Position numbers and translations under genes: made by a program. Below are positions 10,354 through 20,239 of a DNA stretch of 64,000 bases, in pieces. Position 1 is the first letter of the stretch; each line of letters opens with the position of its first letter. The stretch covers positions 310,001 to 374,000 of the forward strand of contig NZ_LBMN02000035.1 in assembly GCF_001042485.2 (NCBI RefSeq), written 5' to 3'. The notes under the pieces were generated by a model that saw only the letters and a list, made by a program, of their open reading frames with translations, did not search any database and was not told the origin of the DNA. Source of the stretch: Bacillus paralicheniformis. GTDB taxonomy: Bacteria; Bacillota; Bacilli; Bacillales; Bacillaceae.

Positions 10354-11778
10354 ATGTTAACACAAGGAAAAAAAGAATTCTGGTTTGTCGTAGGTTCACA
10401 ACATCTTTATGGGGAAGAAGCGCTTGAAGAAGTCAGAGCGCACGCGCAAGCCGTGACTGATGCATTAAATGAAAGCGCTGTATTGCCATACCCGCTTGTA
10501 TTGCAAGATTTAGCTGTTAGTGCAGATAAAATCACAAGCATCATGAAAGAAGTGAACTATCGTGACGAAGTTGCCGGTGTTATCACTTGGATGCATACTT
10601 TTTCACCTGCAAAAATGTGGATTCGCGGAACAAAATTATTACAAAAACCGTTACTTCATTTAGCGACACAATTTAATGAAAGTATTCCGTGGACAACGAT
10701 TGACATGGACTTTATGAACCTAAACCAATCTGCTCATGGGGACCGTGAATATGGTTTTATCAATGCCCGTTTGCAAAAACAAAATAAAGTTGTCGTAGGT
10801 TATTGGGAACGCCCTGAAGTGCAACAGCAAATTGCGGAATGGATGGACGTAGCGGTTGCTTATAACGAAAGCTTCAACATCAAGGTCGCCCGATTTGGTG
10901 ACAACATGCGTAACGTTGCTGTTACTGAAGGGGATAAGGTTGAAGCACAAATTCAATTTGGCTGGACAGTTGATTACTTTGGCATTGGTGATCTTGTTCA
11001 ATACGTGAATGCGGTTACAGATGAAGAAATTAATCGATTGTTTGCTGAATATGCAGACCTTTATGAATTTGATTATGGTACTTACAGTCAGGAAGATTGG
11101 GAGAAGAGCGTAAAAGTACAAGCAAGCTATGAAATCGCCATTAAACGTTTCCTGGATGATGGTGGTTATAATGCCTTCACAACTAACTTTGAAGATTTAT
11201 ATGGGATGAAACAACTTCCGGGTCTTGCCGTCCAACGTTTGATGGCCCAAGGATATGGCTTTGCTGGTGAAGGAGATTGGAAAACTGCAGCGCTCGATCG
11301 TTTACTCAAAGTGATGAGCCGTAACCAATCAACCGGCTTTATGGAAGATTACACATATGAATTAGCTGCCGGTCAAGAATCAATCCTTCAATCACATATG
11401 CTTGAAGTTGACCCATCTTTAGCAAGCAACAAACCGAAAATTATCGTATCTCCATTAGGTATTGGTGATCGTGAAGACCCGGCACGCTTAGTGTTCGACG
11501 GAAAAGCAGGAGATGGTGTGGTTGTTTCGATGGCAGACTTTGGTACGCATTACAAACTGTTGATTAACGAAGTTTCTGCATTTGAACCAACTGTTCCGGC
11601 ACCAAACCTTCCGGTGGCACGGGTGCTTTGGGAAGTGAAGCCTAACTTTCAGGATGGAGTGAAAGCGTGGCTTGAAAACGGCGGCGGTCACCATACAGTT
11701 GTTTCATTGAATTTAACAACAGACCAAATGATCACTTATGCAAAGCTGGTTGACCTGGAATATGTAGTGATTAAGTAA
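10354..11778 (+). CDS. araA: L-arabinose isomerase (AraA)
   Basis: A 474-residue enzyme converting L-arabinose to L-ribulose. The start of the protein reads [19 protein letters not shown], the hallmark of AraA, and [16 protein letters not shown] and the C-terminal [12 protein letters not shown] hold the metal-binding glutamate and histidine regions. 474 residues is the length I recall for the Lactobacillus enzyme; B. subtilis AraA is longer. The second of two adjacent ATG codons (10354) is used, since AAGAGGG is five bases from it and only two from the first. It ends the araBDA transcript; a hairpin follows. Confidence 0.95.
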   Translation: MLTQGKKEFWFVVGSQHLYGEEALEEVRAHAQAVTDALNESAVLPYPLVLQDLAVSADKITSIMKEVNYRDEVAGVITWMHTFSPAKMWIRGTKLLQKPLLHLATQFNESIPWTTIDMDFMNLNQSAHGDREYGFINARLQKQNKVVVGYWERPEVQQQIAEWMDVAVAYNESFNIKVARFGDNMRNVAVTEGDKVEAQIQFGWTVDYFGIGDLVQYVNAVTDEEINRLFAEYADLYEFDYGTYSQEDWEKSVKVQASYEIAIKRFLDDGGYNAFTTNFEDLYGMKQLPGLAVQRLMAQGYGFAGEGDWKTAALDRLLKVMSRNQSTGFMEDYTYELAAGQESILQSHMLEVDPSLASNKPKIIVSPLGIGDREDPARLVFDGKAGDGVVVSMADFGTHYKLLINEVSAFEPTVPAPNLPVARVLWEVKPNFQDGVKAWLENGGGHHTVVSLNLTTDQMITYAKLVDLEYVVIK

Positions 11779-11786
11779 TGCCTCTA

Positions 11787-11817
11787 ACCTCCGAGGAGGC
11801 TCTGCTTCCTTGGAGGT
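11787..11817 (+). other. Hairpin after araA without T-tract
   Basis: ACCTCCGAGGA (11787-11797) pairs with TCCTTGGAGGT (11807-11817) with one G-T pair. No run of T follows (GAAAAATAGG), so it may be a 3'-end stabiliser or processing hairpin rather than an efficient terminator, leaving open read-through into araE. Confidence 0.45.
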
Positions 11818-11856
11818 GAAAAATAGGGATATCAGATATCAAAATATTCATGATTT

Positions 11857-11901
11857 TGTAAGCGTTATCGTTATGTTCCGGAAAAATTGAAAGCGTTTAA
11901 T
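11857..11901 (+). promoter_or_regulatory. Two cre-like sites upstream of araE
   Basis: TGTAAGCGTTATCG (11857-11870) matches the CcpA site consensus TGWAANCGNTNWCA at all but the last base, and TGAAAGCGTTTAAT (11888-11901) matches in its first twelve bases. Their position before araE suggests carbon catabolite control of transport. No AraR-type GTACGTAC core is present in 11779-12059, and nothing else is recognisable there. Confidence 0.55.
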
Positions 11902-12059
11902 AATAGGCGAATAAAACCATGAGGTTTAGTGAGAAATCTCACCAATATCCTAGCATGTATTTGCAGTTTGGAAACACTTTAATGATTTCTGAAAAAGCCA
12001 TCGATAATTTTGGTGGCTGGATTACACAATATAATTTCAACCTTGAGGAGGGAACTTAA

Positions 12060-13466
12060 ATGGTTAATGAAAAGAAAATCTCAAGTGGCTTCATTTATTT
12101 TTTCGGGGCTTTTGCCGGCATTCTTTTCGGTTATGATATCGGCGTTATGACGGGTGCTTTGCCTTTTCTGCAACACGATTGGAACCTTCAAGACAACGCC
12201 GGGGTTATTGGCTGGATTACTTCTTCGGTCATGTTAGGCGCTATTTTTGGAGGCGCCCTGGCCGGACAACTTTCTGATCGTTTGGGACGTCGCAAAATGA
12301 TTTTAATTTCCGCTGTCATTTTTGTTGTTGGATCCATTTTGTCAGGAATAGCACCTCATAATGGGGTACTGTTTTTAATTGTTTCTCGGGTTTTATTAGG
12401 ATTGGCCGTTGGTGCTGCCTCTGCATTGGTCCCGGCCTATATGTCGGAAATGGCGCCTGCACGTTTACGCGGACGGCTGTCAGGAATTAATCAAACCATG
12501 ATTTGTTCTGGAATGTTGCTTTCTTACATTGTTGATTTTCTATTGAAAGATTTGCCGGAAACAATGGCGTGGCGGTTGATGCTTGGTTTGGCTGCCGTAC
12601 CTGCTGTGATCTTATATGTTGGAATGTTAAAGTTACCTGAATCACCTCGTTTTTTAATCAAGAACAATAAACTTGATGAAGCACGCAAGGTGTTGAGCTA
12701 TATTCGCTCTAACAAAGGAGAGATTGATTCTGAAATAGCACAAATACAAGAAACTGCCAGAGAGGAAACAAAGGCAAATCAAAAAGCATCATGGGCTACA
12801 CTCTTAAGTAATAAATATCGTTTTTTATTAATTGCTGGTGTGGGTGTTGCCGCTTTTCAACAATTCCAGGGTGCTAACGCAATTTTTTATTACATTCCTT
12901 TGATTGTAGAAAAAGCAACAGGGAATGCGGCAAGTTCAGCGTTGATGTGGCCGATTATTCAAGGTGTTATTCTCGTGCTAGGTTCATTGCTATTCATCAT
13001 GATCGCTGATAAATTTAATCGCCGTACTTTATTAACAGTAGGCGGAACCGTTATGGGGCTGTCCTTTATTTTGCCGGCAATATTGAATATATTAATTCCT
13101 AATGCAAATCCGATGATGATGGTTGTCTTTTTAAGTATCTATGTAGCACTTTATTCATTCACGTGGGCTCCTTTAACTTGGGTCATCGTTGGAGAAATTT
13201 TCCCTCTGGTCATTCGCGGGCGCGCGTCTGGAATAGCTTCATCATTTAACTGGATCGGCTCTTTCTTGGTTGGATTGCTATTTCCTATTATGACCGCTTC
13301 GATGTCTCAAGAAGCTGTGTTTGCAATCTTCGGTGTTATTTGTTTACTTGGAGTTGTATTTATCCGGACACGCGTCCCTGAAACTCGAGGTCGCAGTTTA
13401 GAGGAAATCGAAAAAAATGGAGGAAATAAACAAATTGGCGGAAAAAGCGCGCAAATAAACCTATGA
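12060..13466 (+). CDS. araE: Sugar:H+ symporter, AraE-like (MFS)
   Basis: A 468-residue transporter of the sugar porter branch of the major facilitator superfamily, with twelve predicted membrane segments. Family signatures are GYDIGVMTGAL in helix 1, GQLSDRLGRRKM in loop 2-3, PESPRFLIKNNK before the central loop, PLTWVIVGEIFPLVIRGRA, and PETRGRSLEEIE at the C terminus. Its place 280 bases behind araA makes L-arabinose the likely substrate; xylose or galactose are possible since AraE of B. subtilis takes all three. GAGGAGGG precedes the ATG at 12060. Upstream cre-like sites suggest glucose repression. Confidence 0.87.
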   Translation: MVNEKKISSGFIYFFGAFAGILFGYDIGVMTGALPFLQHDWNLQDNAGVIGWITSSVMLGAIFGGALAGQLSDRLGRRKMILISAVIFVVGSILSGIAPHNGVLFLIVSRVLLGLAVGAASALVPAYMSEMAPARLRGRLSGINQTMICSGMLLSYIVDFLLKDLPETMAWRLMLGLAAVPAVILYVGMLKLPESPRFLIKNNKLDEARKVLSYIRSNKGEIDSEIAQIQETAREETKANQKASWATLLSNKYRFLLIAGVGVAAFQQFQGANAIFYYIPLIVEKATGNAASSALMWPIIQGVILVLGSLLFIMIADKFNRRTLLTVGGTVMGLSFILPAILNILIPNANPMMMVVFLSIYVALYSFTWAPLTWVIVGEIFPLVIRGRASGIASSFNWIGSFLVGLLFPIMTASMSQEAVFAIFGVICLLGVVFIRTRVPETRGRSLEEIEKNGGNKQIGGKSAQINL

Positions 13467-13640
13467 GGCTTGGAGTGGGGAATCGAAAGGAGCTATCTTG
13501 GGTGCCGCTTATCGCAGGGGAAATCTTCGCACTAGTTCATTTTGAAACAGGGGGTTTCAAAAGGGAAGACGCTCTTTGGTCCAAATTTTTAAACGGGGCG
13601 TGATTGGACGAACCGTGACATATCAGCTCTAGCTTGTTAT

Positions 13641-13680
13641 TTCAATATGGAGGCGGAAAACTCCGCCCTCCATATTGAAT
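13641..13680. terminator. Terminator between araE and budC
   Basis: TTCAATATGGAGGCGGA (13641-13657) pairs with TCCGCCCTCCATATTGAA (13662-13679) with a single bulged base. The long stem lies just after the budC stop (minus strand) and 175 bases after araE. The stretch 13467-13640 between shows no gene. Confidence 0.7.
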
Positions 13681-13692
13681 ATGATTTTAAAA

Positions 13693-14699
<1,007 letters not shown>

Positions 14700-14731
14700 G
14701 GCATGAATCCGTGCAGTGCCGGACTCATGCC
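14700..14731 (-). terminator. Terminator of the small membrane protein gene
   Basis: GGCATGAATCCGTGC (14700-14714) pairs with GCCGGACTCATGCC (14718-14731) with one mismatch pair; on the minus strand the hairpin is followed by TTTTCATTTGG. It lies 54 bases after the stop of the 14785-14910 gene. Confidence 0.6.
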
Positions 14732-14784
14732 AATCAAACTGTTTCATGAATTTTATTGTCTAGCTTTTTCAAATCGCTTCAAAT

Positions 14785-14910
14785 TCAGCTGTCCTGGCGA
14801 TTGAAAAGGTCGGTAATCGCGTGCATGAATTCAATTCCTTGAAAAACAAACAAATTGATTGCTGCTAATGAAAATAGTCCAATAATCACCGTTCTTATGA
14901 TAAATAACAT
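14785..14910 (-). CDS. Small membrane protein, 41 residues
   Basis: A short gene encoding a 41-residue peptide that begins MLFIIRTVIIGLFSLAAIN and has one hydrophobic segment (about residues 2-22) followed by a polar tail ending NRQDS. A GGGAGG lies seven bases before the ATG, and a terminator-like hairpin follows at 14700-14731, so it looks like a real gene. I do not recognise the family. It is only 29 bases downstream of the next membrane protein gene on the same strand and may share its transcript. Confidence 0.6.
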   Translation of the reverse strand: MLFIIRTVIIGLFSLAAINLFVFQGIEFMHAITDLFNRQDS

Positions 14911-14939
14911 GTTAAAACCTCCCGTTTTTTTTCGTATGG

Positions 14940-15284
14940 TTATGGTTTTAAAACATGCGCTTTATCGAAATAAGAAGAGTGATAGAACACCGCGAGCATA
15001 AATGCCTTCAGATGCTCTTTCCGCCTGTTCATCATGAACGCCTGGCCGGAAGCCGCAGCTAAGATGAAGAGAAGGATAGATTCAGCTCCGAAGCCGAGTG
15101 AATTCCACAATGATTTCGCCTTTTCTTCACCATATTTGCCGGCTGTCAGTTCATGGAGTTCGTCTCCTGAAACAGCGGCTTTTTGCGTATGGTGATTTGC
15201 CGGCATCTGGGGCATTGAGAACGAATGAAGGCTCGCAATGACTAAAAAGAATATGGACAGTTGCAGAAACAATGTCTTTTTCAT
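14940..15284 (-). CDS. Membrane protein of unknown function with signal-like N terminus
   Basis: A 114-residue protein with an N-terminal hydrophobic segment (LFLQLSIFFLVIASLHSF), a polar region of about 45 residues with NHHTQKAAVSGDELHELTAGKYGEEK, and a second membrane segment (ESILLFILAAASGQAFMM). AAGGGG precedes the ATG. The layout suggests a short extracellular part held between two membrane anchors. I do not recognise a family and cannot assign a role. It is in one strand run with the 41-residue protein downstream. Confidence 0.65.
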   Translation of the reverse strand: MKKTLFLQLSIFFLVIASLHSFSMPQMPANHHTQKAAVSGDELHELTAGKYGEEKAKSLWNSLGFGAESILLFILAAASGQAFMMNRRKEHLKAFMLAVFYHSSYFDKAHVLKP

Positions 15285-15544
15285 TTGATCTCATCCCCTT
15301 AGTATCTCATCATCTTAGCATATTTTATGTTATAAGAAAAGATGATTATTTTGTGACAGTTGGCAAATATTTATTGACAATATGAGATTTTTCGCAACGT
15401 ATTTGGAATGAAAGCGCATTTTTATATATGAATAAAGATAATACTCTGCTATAATGAGCATTGGGACTAAAGTAATCATGATGTTAACAGCCTTTATGTT
15501 TAAAAAACAGAAAATTCTATCTAGTTTTTCTTGTGTCATTATTA

Positions 15545-15553
15545 TGATATAAT
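15545..15553 (+). promoter_or_regulatory. Extended -10 element for alsT
   Basis: TGATATAAT is a TGn-extended -10 box 59 bases before the alsT start. No good -35 box accompanies it, as is usual for extended -10 promoters. The rest of 15285-15611 is A+T-rich and shows no gene. Confidence 0.5.
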
Positions 15554-15611
15554 CCTATCATGTTAGAAAACTTAACATCAAAACAAAATTCGTTTGTTTC
15601 AGGAGGGTGCT

Positions 15612-17024
15612 ATGGAAGAAATTTTAAGCGAAATCATCAATGTCCCGAGCCGTTTTATTTGGACTTATTTAGTCTATATATTAATAGGAATAGGCCTGTT
15701 CTTTACTTTTAAATTGAAATTCGTTCAATTCCGCTATTTCTTCGAGATGTTTCGTATCGTCGGACAAAAGGAGGAGAAAGGAAAAGGCGTCTCGTCTTTG
15801 CAGGCTTTCTTTATTTCCGCCGCTTCGCGTGTCGGCACGGGTAACCTGACCGGTGTCGCGCTTGCTGTTGCAACAGGAGGACCTGGAGCGGTCTTTTGGA
15901 TGTGGGTTGTCGCGCTTGTCGGTATGGCTTCCAGCTTTGTGGAGAGTACGCTGGCTCAAGTGTACAAGGTCAAAGACGGCGATCATTTCAGAGGGGGCCC
16001 AGCTTATTATATGGAAAAAGCGCTGGGCGCCAGATGGATGGGCATTATCTTTGCCGTTTTGATTACGATTACATTCGGATTGATCTTTAATGCGGTGCAA
16101 GCCAATACGATCGTCGGTTCGATGGAAGGGGCTTTCAACCTTGATAAAACAACGGTCGGAATTGTTTTGGCGGTATTGACCGGATTTATCATTTTCGGCG
16201 GTTTGAAACGCGTTGTGACAGTTTCGCAGTTGATCGTTCCGGTTATGGCGGTCATTTATCTTGGACTTGCTTTATTTGTCGTGCTGACGAATATTTCTCA
16301 AATACCGGCCGTTTTCGCGATGATTGTGAAAGATGCTTTCGGGATCGAGCAGATTGCAGGGGGTACGCTCGGCAGCATCATTATTATCGGTGCGAAGCGC
16401 GGCTTGTTTTCAAACGAAGCCGGAATGGGAAGCGCGCCGAACGCAGCGGCGACTGCCAATGTCTCTCACCCGGCGAAGCAAGGTTTTATCCAAACGCTTG
16501 GCGTATTCTTTGATACGATGGTTATCTGCAGTGCGACAGCCTTTATGATTCTGCTGTTCAATCTGACGCCGGGCAAAGAGCTTGACGGCATTCAAATTAC
16601 ACAAGCAGCCATGCAGCATCATGTCGGAAGCTGGGCGCCTGCGTTTGTCGCAGTGGCGATTTTCCTGTTCGCTTTCAGCTCAATCGTCGGAAACTACTAT
16701 TATGGTGAGACGAATATTGAATTTATTAAAAAGAGCAAGACGACGCTTGCCGTTTACCGTACAGCTGTTGTCGCAATGGTCATCTTCGGATCTGTATCCG
16801 GTTTTCAGCTTGTGTGGGACATGGCGGATTTATTTATGGGATTAATGGCGATCATTAACCTGATTGCGATTCTGCTTCTTTCCGGAATTGCCGCGAAAGT
16901 GCTGAAAGACTATACTGATCAGCGTAAAACAGGGAAGAACCCTGTCTTTAAGGCAAGCTCGATTCCAGGTCTGAAAAACACAGAGGCTTGGGAAGACGAG
17001 AAGGAAACATTGCAATCGAAATAA
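15612..17024 (+). CDS. alsT: Sodium:amino acid symporter AlsT
   Basis: A 470-residue membrane protein of the alanine/glycine:cation symporter family (SSS-like fold, about eleven segments). Signatures include ASRVGTGNLTGVALAVATGG at about residue 65 and KRGLFSNEAGMGSAPNAAA at about residue 260, both typical of the AGCS family. In B. subtilis AlsT has been linked to glutamine uptake; alanine or glycine are the classical family substrates. ATG at 15612 follows AGGAGGG by four bases and is preferred over a start at 15594. The gene ends in a strong terminator and is part of the backbone order parC-alsT-bglC known from B. subtilis. Confidence 0.9.
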   Translation: MEEILSEIINVPSRFIWTYLVYILIGIGLFFTFKLKFVQFRYFFEMFRIVGQKEEKGKGVSSLQAFFISAASRVGTGNLTGVALAVATGGPGAVFWMWVVALVGMASSFVESTLAQVYKVKDGDHFRGGPAYYMEKALGARWMGIIFAVLITITFGLIFNAVQANTIVGSMEGAFNLDKTTVGIVLAVLTGFIIFGGLKRVVTVSQLIVPVMAVIYLGLALFVVLTNISQIPAVFAMIVKDAFGIEQIAGGTLGSIIIIGAKRGLFSNEAGMGSAPNAAATANVSHPAKQGFIQTLGVFFDTMVICSATAFMILLFNLTPGKELDGIQITQAAMQHHVGSWAPAFVAVAIFLFAFSSIVGNYYYGETNIEFIKKSKTTLAVYRTAVVAMVIFGSVSGFQLVWDMADLFMGLMAIINLIAILLLSGIAAKVLKDYTDQRKTGKNPVFKASSIPGLKNTEAWEDEKETLQSK

Positions 17025-17032
17025 ACAATATG

Positions 17033-17063
17033 AAAAAAGGCGTCCTTGGGGCGCCTTTTTCTT
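17033..17063. terminator. Terminator between alsT and the next gene
   Basis: AAAAAAGGCG and CGCCTTTTTC form the stem around TCCTTGGGG. The A and T runs on both sides make it bidirectional, serving alsT on the plus strand and the Pro/Gln-rich protein gene on the minus strand. Confidence 0.85.
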
Positions 17064-17069
17064 GTTTTT

Positions 17070-17414
17070 TTACTGACAGCTGAATGAGGTAATCTCGTTC
17101 AAGTCAATACCGAAGTAAACCCAGCGGAATTGACGCGGTCTCCAGCGGTAGCCCGCAATCGAATAACGTCCGACGAAAACCGGGTAGAACCAAAAGCGGC
17201 TGCCGTTTCTTAAGCGGATGAATGTATATTTGAACAGGCATCTTCTGATTCCGCCGGGATCAACGGCAAATACCGAAGGGCCGGTGTCTTGCGGAAATTG
17301 GCTCGGCGGCGGGGGGAGAAACTGCTGTTGCTGCTGTCCTCCAACTCCTGGAGGCGGCCCCGGTGGAAATTGCTGGCGATACGGATCATATAGTGAAGGA
17401 TCGTATGGATACAA
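17070..17414 (-). CDS. Pro/Gln-rich small protein with conserved aromatic C-terminal domain
   Basis: A 114-residue protein. The first 50 residues are rich in Pro, Gln, Gly and Tyr (YDPYRQQFPPGPPPGVGG, then five Gln in a row). The last 65 carry a domain with IRRCLFKYTFIRLRNGSRFW, GRYSIAGYRW and VYFGIDLNEITSF, which I have seen in small Bacillus proteins variously named as coat-like or, without good reason, transporter. There is no membrane segment. The start is a TTG at 17414 with AAAGGAG eight bases upstream; no ATG is available. The composition suggests a spore-surface or envelope protein, but this is inference. Confidence 0.7.
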   Translation of the reverse strand: MYPYDPSLYDPYRQQFPPGPPPGVGGQQQQQFLPPPPSQFPQDTGPSVFAVDPGGIRRCLFKYTFIRLRNGSRFWFYPVFVGRYSIAGYRWRPRQFRWVYFGIDLNEITSFSCQ

Positions 17415-17493
17415 TAAAAACGCTCCTTTCTGATGGTTTGCTTTATCGTATGATTGATAGGGAATAAGGGTAGCTTGCCTATAGAGAAAAAAA

Positions 17494-17520
17494 TCCCTAA
17501 AGCCGTTTTGGCTTTAGGGA
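17494..17520 (-). terminator. Terminator of the narGHJI operon
   Basis: TCCCTAAAGCC and GGCTTTAGGGA form a perfect 11-base stem with a GTTTT loop; on the minus strand a run of seven T follows. It lies just after the narI stop. Confidence 0.9.
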
Positions 17521-17526
17521 AAATGT

Positions 17527-18213
17527 TTAAATGCTTTTGCGGGGCGCCCGTTTTCGGTAAACAACATAGCTTCTTGTCAAATATTTTAGCGGCATGCTGA
17601 ATACGTGGACGAGCCGAGTAAACGGCCAGACGATGAAAATGACGTAGCCCATCATAATATGAAGCTTAAACCAGAGGGGCACGCTCGCCATAAGTCCGGC
17701 ATCAGGCTTGAATAAGAAAATGTTGCGAAACCACGGGCTGATTGTTGTCCGATAGTCGAATCCTTTTGAATCGATGTTCAAGAAGGTTGCCGCAAGCCCA
17801 GTCGTCATGACGAATAACAAAGCGACCAGCGTGATGAAATCACCGGCAGAGCTCGTTTTTCGAATTCGTTTGTCCGTGAATCTGCGGTAGGTCAATATGA
17901 TAAGTCCTGACAGCGCGGCGATGCCCGCTGGCAGTCCGAAACCGATCGCGATTTTATGGTACATATGCTCTGATACGCCGAGCGCTTGATAAAGGCTTTC
18001 CGGAATTAAAATTCCCATCACATGCCCGCCGATGACAAAAAAGATTCCCCAGTGAAAAAGGCTGCTGCCAAGCGCCAATTTTTTCTTTTCGAGCATTTCG
18101 CTTGATTTGGCCGTCCAGCCAAACTGATCATGTTGATAGCGGTATATATGCCCTCCGATAAAAATGGTGATGACGATATAGGGGAGGATGACCCACAGTA
18201 TTTGTTCGATCAT
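17527..18213 (-). CDS. narI: Respiratory nitrate reductase gamma subunit (cytochrome b, NarI)
   Basis: A 228-residue membrane protein with five hydrophobic segments, the haem b subunit that takes electrons from menaquinol for NarGH. Histidines suited to bind the two haems are in FIGGHIYRYQHDQFGW, LFHWGIFFVIGGHVMG and HIMMGY/RLVHVFS. Its ATG overlaps the narJ stop (ATGA), so translation is coupled. It closes the narGHJI operon and is followed by a strong terminator. Confidence 0.95.
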   Translation of the reverse strand: MIEQILWVILPYIVITIFIGGHIYRYQHDQFGWTAKSSEMLEKKKLALGSSLFHWGIFFVIGGHVMGILIPESLYQALGVSEHMYHKIAIGFGLPAGIAALSGLIILTYRRFTDKRIRKTSSAGDFITLVALLFVMTTGLAATFLNIDSKGFDYRTTISPWFRNIFLFKPDAGLMASVPLWFKLHIMMGYVIFIVWPFTRLVHVFSMPLKYLTRSYVVYRKRAPRKSI

Positions 18214-18752
18214 GGCTGTACATTCCTTTCAACACCAATTTCCTCTAAAATCATCATTAATCCGTCTAATAACGGCGTATAGATGCTTTCATTCTCTGAA
18301 AGCTGCAATCTTAATTCTTCCAGGTTCGCTGCGTATTTTTGGAATACAGCCGCAGCTTTTTCATGATCGGCGACTGCAGCAAATTCAAGCATGAGCGGCA
18401 GATAATCCGGCAGCTCTTTGTCTGTCGGCTGAAAACCGGACTGCTGATACAGATCTTTCAGCTGCAGCAATTCAATTCCGCGCTCCCTTTGTTCACCGGA
18501 GTTGAAATAGGTGACATAAAGGTTCGTTTTTTTGCCGAAATCAAACGTATATACGTACGTTTCGATCAATTCCTCAGACGAATAGGAAGCCGCGCTTTCC
18601 AAAAAGGCAAGCAGATGCCCTTTCAGCGCTTCATGTTCGATTTCGCCGATGATCTGCTGCCATTCGGAACGTTCTTTTCTCCACTCTTCATCAGGGTAGG
18701 AGAGGAGGTGAGAAAGAGCGGCAAAAACGGTTTGTTTGTCTGTTCCATTCAT
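18210..18752 (-). CDS. narJ: Nitrate reductase assembly chaperone NarJ
   Basis: A 180-residue cytoplasmic chaperone of the TorD/NarJ family, needed to insert the molybdenum cofactor into NarG before membrane attachment. LSHLLSYPDEEWRKE and YVYTFDFGKKTNLYVTYFNS (residues 15-95) are family hallmarks. I use the ATG at 18752, seven bases behind GGAGGG; an upstream in-frame start at 18785 overlaps narH and lacks a site. The stop overlaps the narI start. Confidence 0.93.
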   Translation of the reverse strand: MNGTDKQTVFAALSHLLSYPDEEWRKERSEWQQIIGEIEHEALKGHLLAFLESAASYSSEELIETYVYTFDFGKKTNLYVTYFNSGEQRERGIELLQLKDLYQQSGFQPTDKELPDYLPLMLEFAAVADHEKAAAVFQKYAANLEELRLQLSENESIYTPLLDGLMMILEEIGVERNVQP

Positions 18753-18769
18753 GAAGCTTCCCTCCAGTG

Positions 18770-20239
18770 TTATATGTTTTGGCAAGAGCCGGGTCCTCCG
18801 GCAAACGATAATCCGCAGCTTCCTTGTTCCATGTACAGATCCGCGACTTCTTCGCGATGGGTTTGCGGAATGACAAAGCGGTCATCGTATTTGGCGATCG
18901 CAAGCAGACGGTACATATCTTCAATCTGCTCTTCAGTCAATCCGGTATCTTGAATCAGAGCTGAATCGATCTGTTTGTTTGTTTGAGTCGCTCGCATGTA
19001 CATACGCATCACAGACATTTTCTTTAATGTCGTTCTTATATGGTGTGTATCACCGGCAGTCAGCAAATTGGCCAAATATTCGATCGGAATCCGCATTTCA
19101 TCAATGGCAGGGAAGATATCTTCAGCTGATTGGGCCGTTCCTTTTCCTTCAAACATATTCATAATCGGACTGAGCGGCGGAATATACCATACCATCGGCA
19201 ATGTCCGGTATTCAGGATGCAGCGGCAGAGCGATTTTCCAATCGATGATCATTTTGTAGATCGGAGATTTTTGCGCTGCTTCGATCCACTCCAGCGGAAT
19301 GCCTTGAGCTTTTGCTTCTTCTGCGACAGCGGGATCATTCGGATCAAGGAAAATTTCCAGCTGGGAGTGATATAGATCTTTTTCATTTTCGGCTGAAGCC
19401 GCTTCTTCGACTTTATCTGCATCATAAAGCATGACTCCGAGATAGCGGATTCGGCCGACACATGTCTCAGAGCAGATTGTCGGCAGTCCTGCTTCAAGAC
19501 GAGGGAAGCACAATGTGCATTTTTCCGCCTTGTTCGTCTGCCAGTTGAAATACACTTTTTTATAAGGGCATGATGATACACAGTGTCTCCATGAGCGGCA
19601 CGCATTTTGATCGACGAGAACGATCCCGTCTTCTTCGCGTTTGTACATCGCTCCCGACGGACAGGAGGAGACGCAGGAAGGATTGATGCAGTGTTCGCAT
19701 ATCCTTGGCAGATACATCATAAAGACGTCTTCAAATTCAGTCTTGATCGATTCTTCCATTTTTTTGACGTTTGGATCTTGAAGGCCTGTAATGTGGCCGC
19801 CGGCAAGATCGTCTTCCCAGTTCGGACCCCATTCAAGGTTCATGAAGTCTCCCGTAATGGAAGACTTCGGCCTTGCAACAGGCTGGTGTTTTTTCTCCGG
19901 ACTGTTTGTCAGCGTTTCATAATCATAGTTCCAAGGTTCATAGTAGTCATCGATCGTCGGCTGGTACGGGTTGTAGAATAAATTCATGAGCCGCGTTGTT
20001 TTGGCGCCTGATTTGAGCTGAAGTTTGCCTTTTTTCAGCTCCCAGCCGCCTCTGTATTTATCCTGGTCCTCCCATTGTTTAGGGTAGCCGATGCCCGGTT
20101 TTGTTTCGACGTTGTTGAAGTACATATATTCTGCACCGGAACGGTTTGTCCATGTGTTTTTGCATGTGACGCTGCATGTATGGCAGCCGATGCATTTATC
20201 AAGGTTCATTACCATTCCGATTTGAGCTTTAATCTTCAA
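18770..20239 (-). CDS. narH: Respiratory nitrate reductase beta subunit (NarH)
   Basis: A 489-residue iron-sulfur protein linking NarI to NarG. Four cysteine clusters are visible: CIGCHTCSVTC near residue 16, CEHCINPSCVSSCP near 180, CRSWRHCVSSCP near 215 with the tryptophan typical of the [3Fe-4S] site, and CTLCFPR near 240. The start is a TTG at 20239 that overlaps the end of narG by 11 bases; AAGGAGG lies nine bases upstream. Homology and order fit B. subtilis narH. Confidence 0.96.
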   Translation of the reverse strand: MKIKAQIGMVMNLDKCIGCHTCSVTCKNTWTNRSGAEYMYFNNVETKPGIGYPKQWEDQDKYRGGWELKKGKLQLKSGAKTTRLMNLFYNPYQPTIDDYYEPWNYDYETLTNSPEKKHQPVARPKSSITGDFMNLEWGPNWEDDLAGGHITGLQDPNVKKMEESIKTEFEDVFMMYLPRICEHCINPSCVSSCPSGAMYKREEDGIVLVDQNACRSWRHCVSSCPYKKVYFNWQTNKAEKCTLCFPRLEAGLPTICSETCVGRIRYLGVMLYDADKVEEAASAENEKDLYHSQLEIFLDPNDPAVAEEAKAQGIPLEWIEAAQKSPIYKMIIDWKIALPLHPEYRTLPMVWYIPPLSPIMNMFEGKGTAQSAEDIFPAIDEMRIPIEYLANLLTAGDTHHIRTTLKKMSVMRMYMRATQTNKQIDSALIQDTGLTEEQIEDMYRLLAIAKYDDRFVIPQTHREEVADLYMEQGSCGLSFAGGPGSCQNI

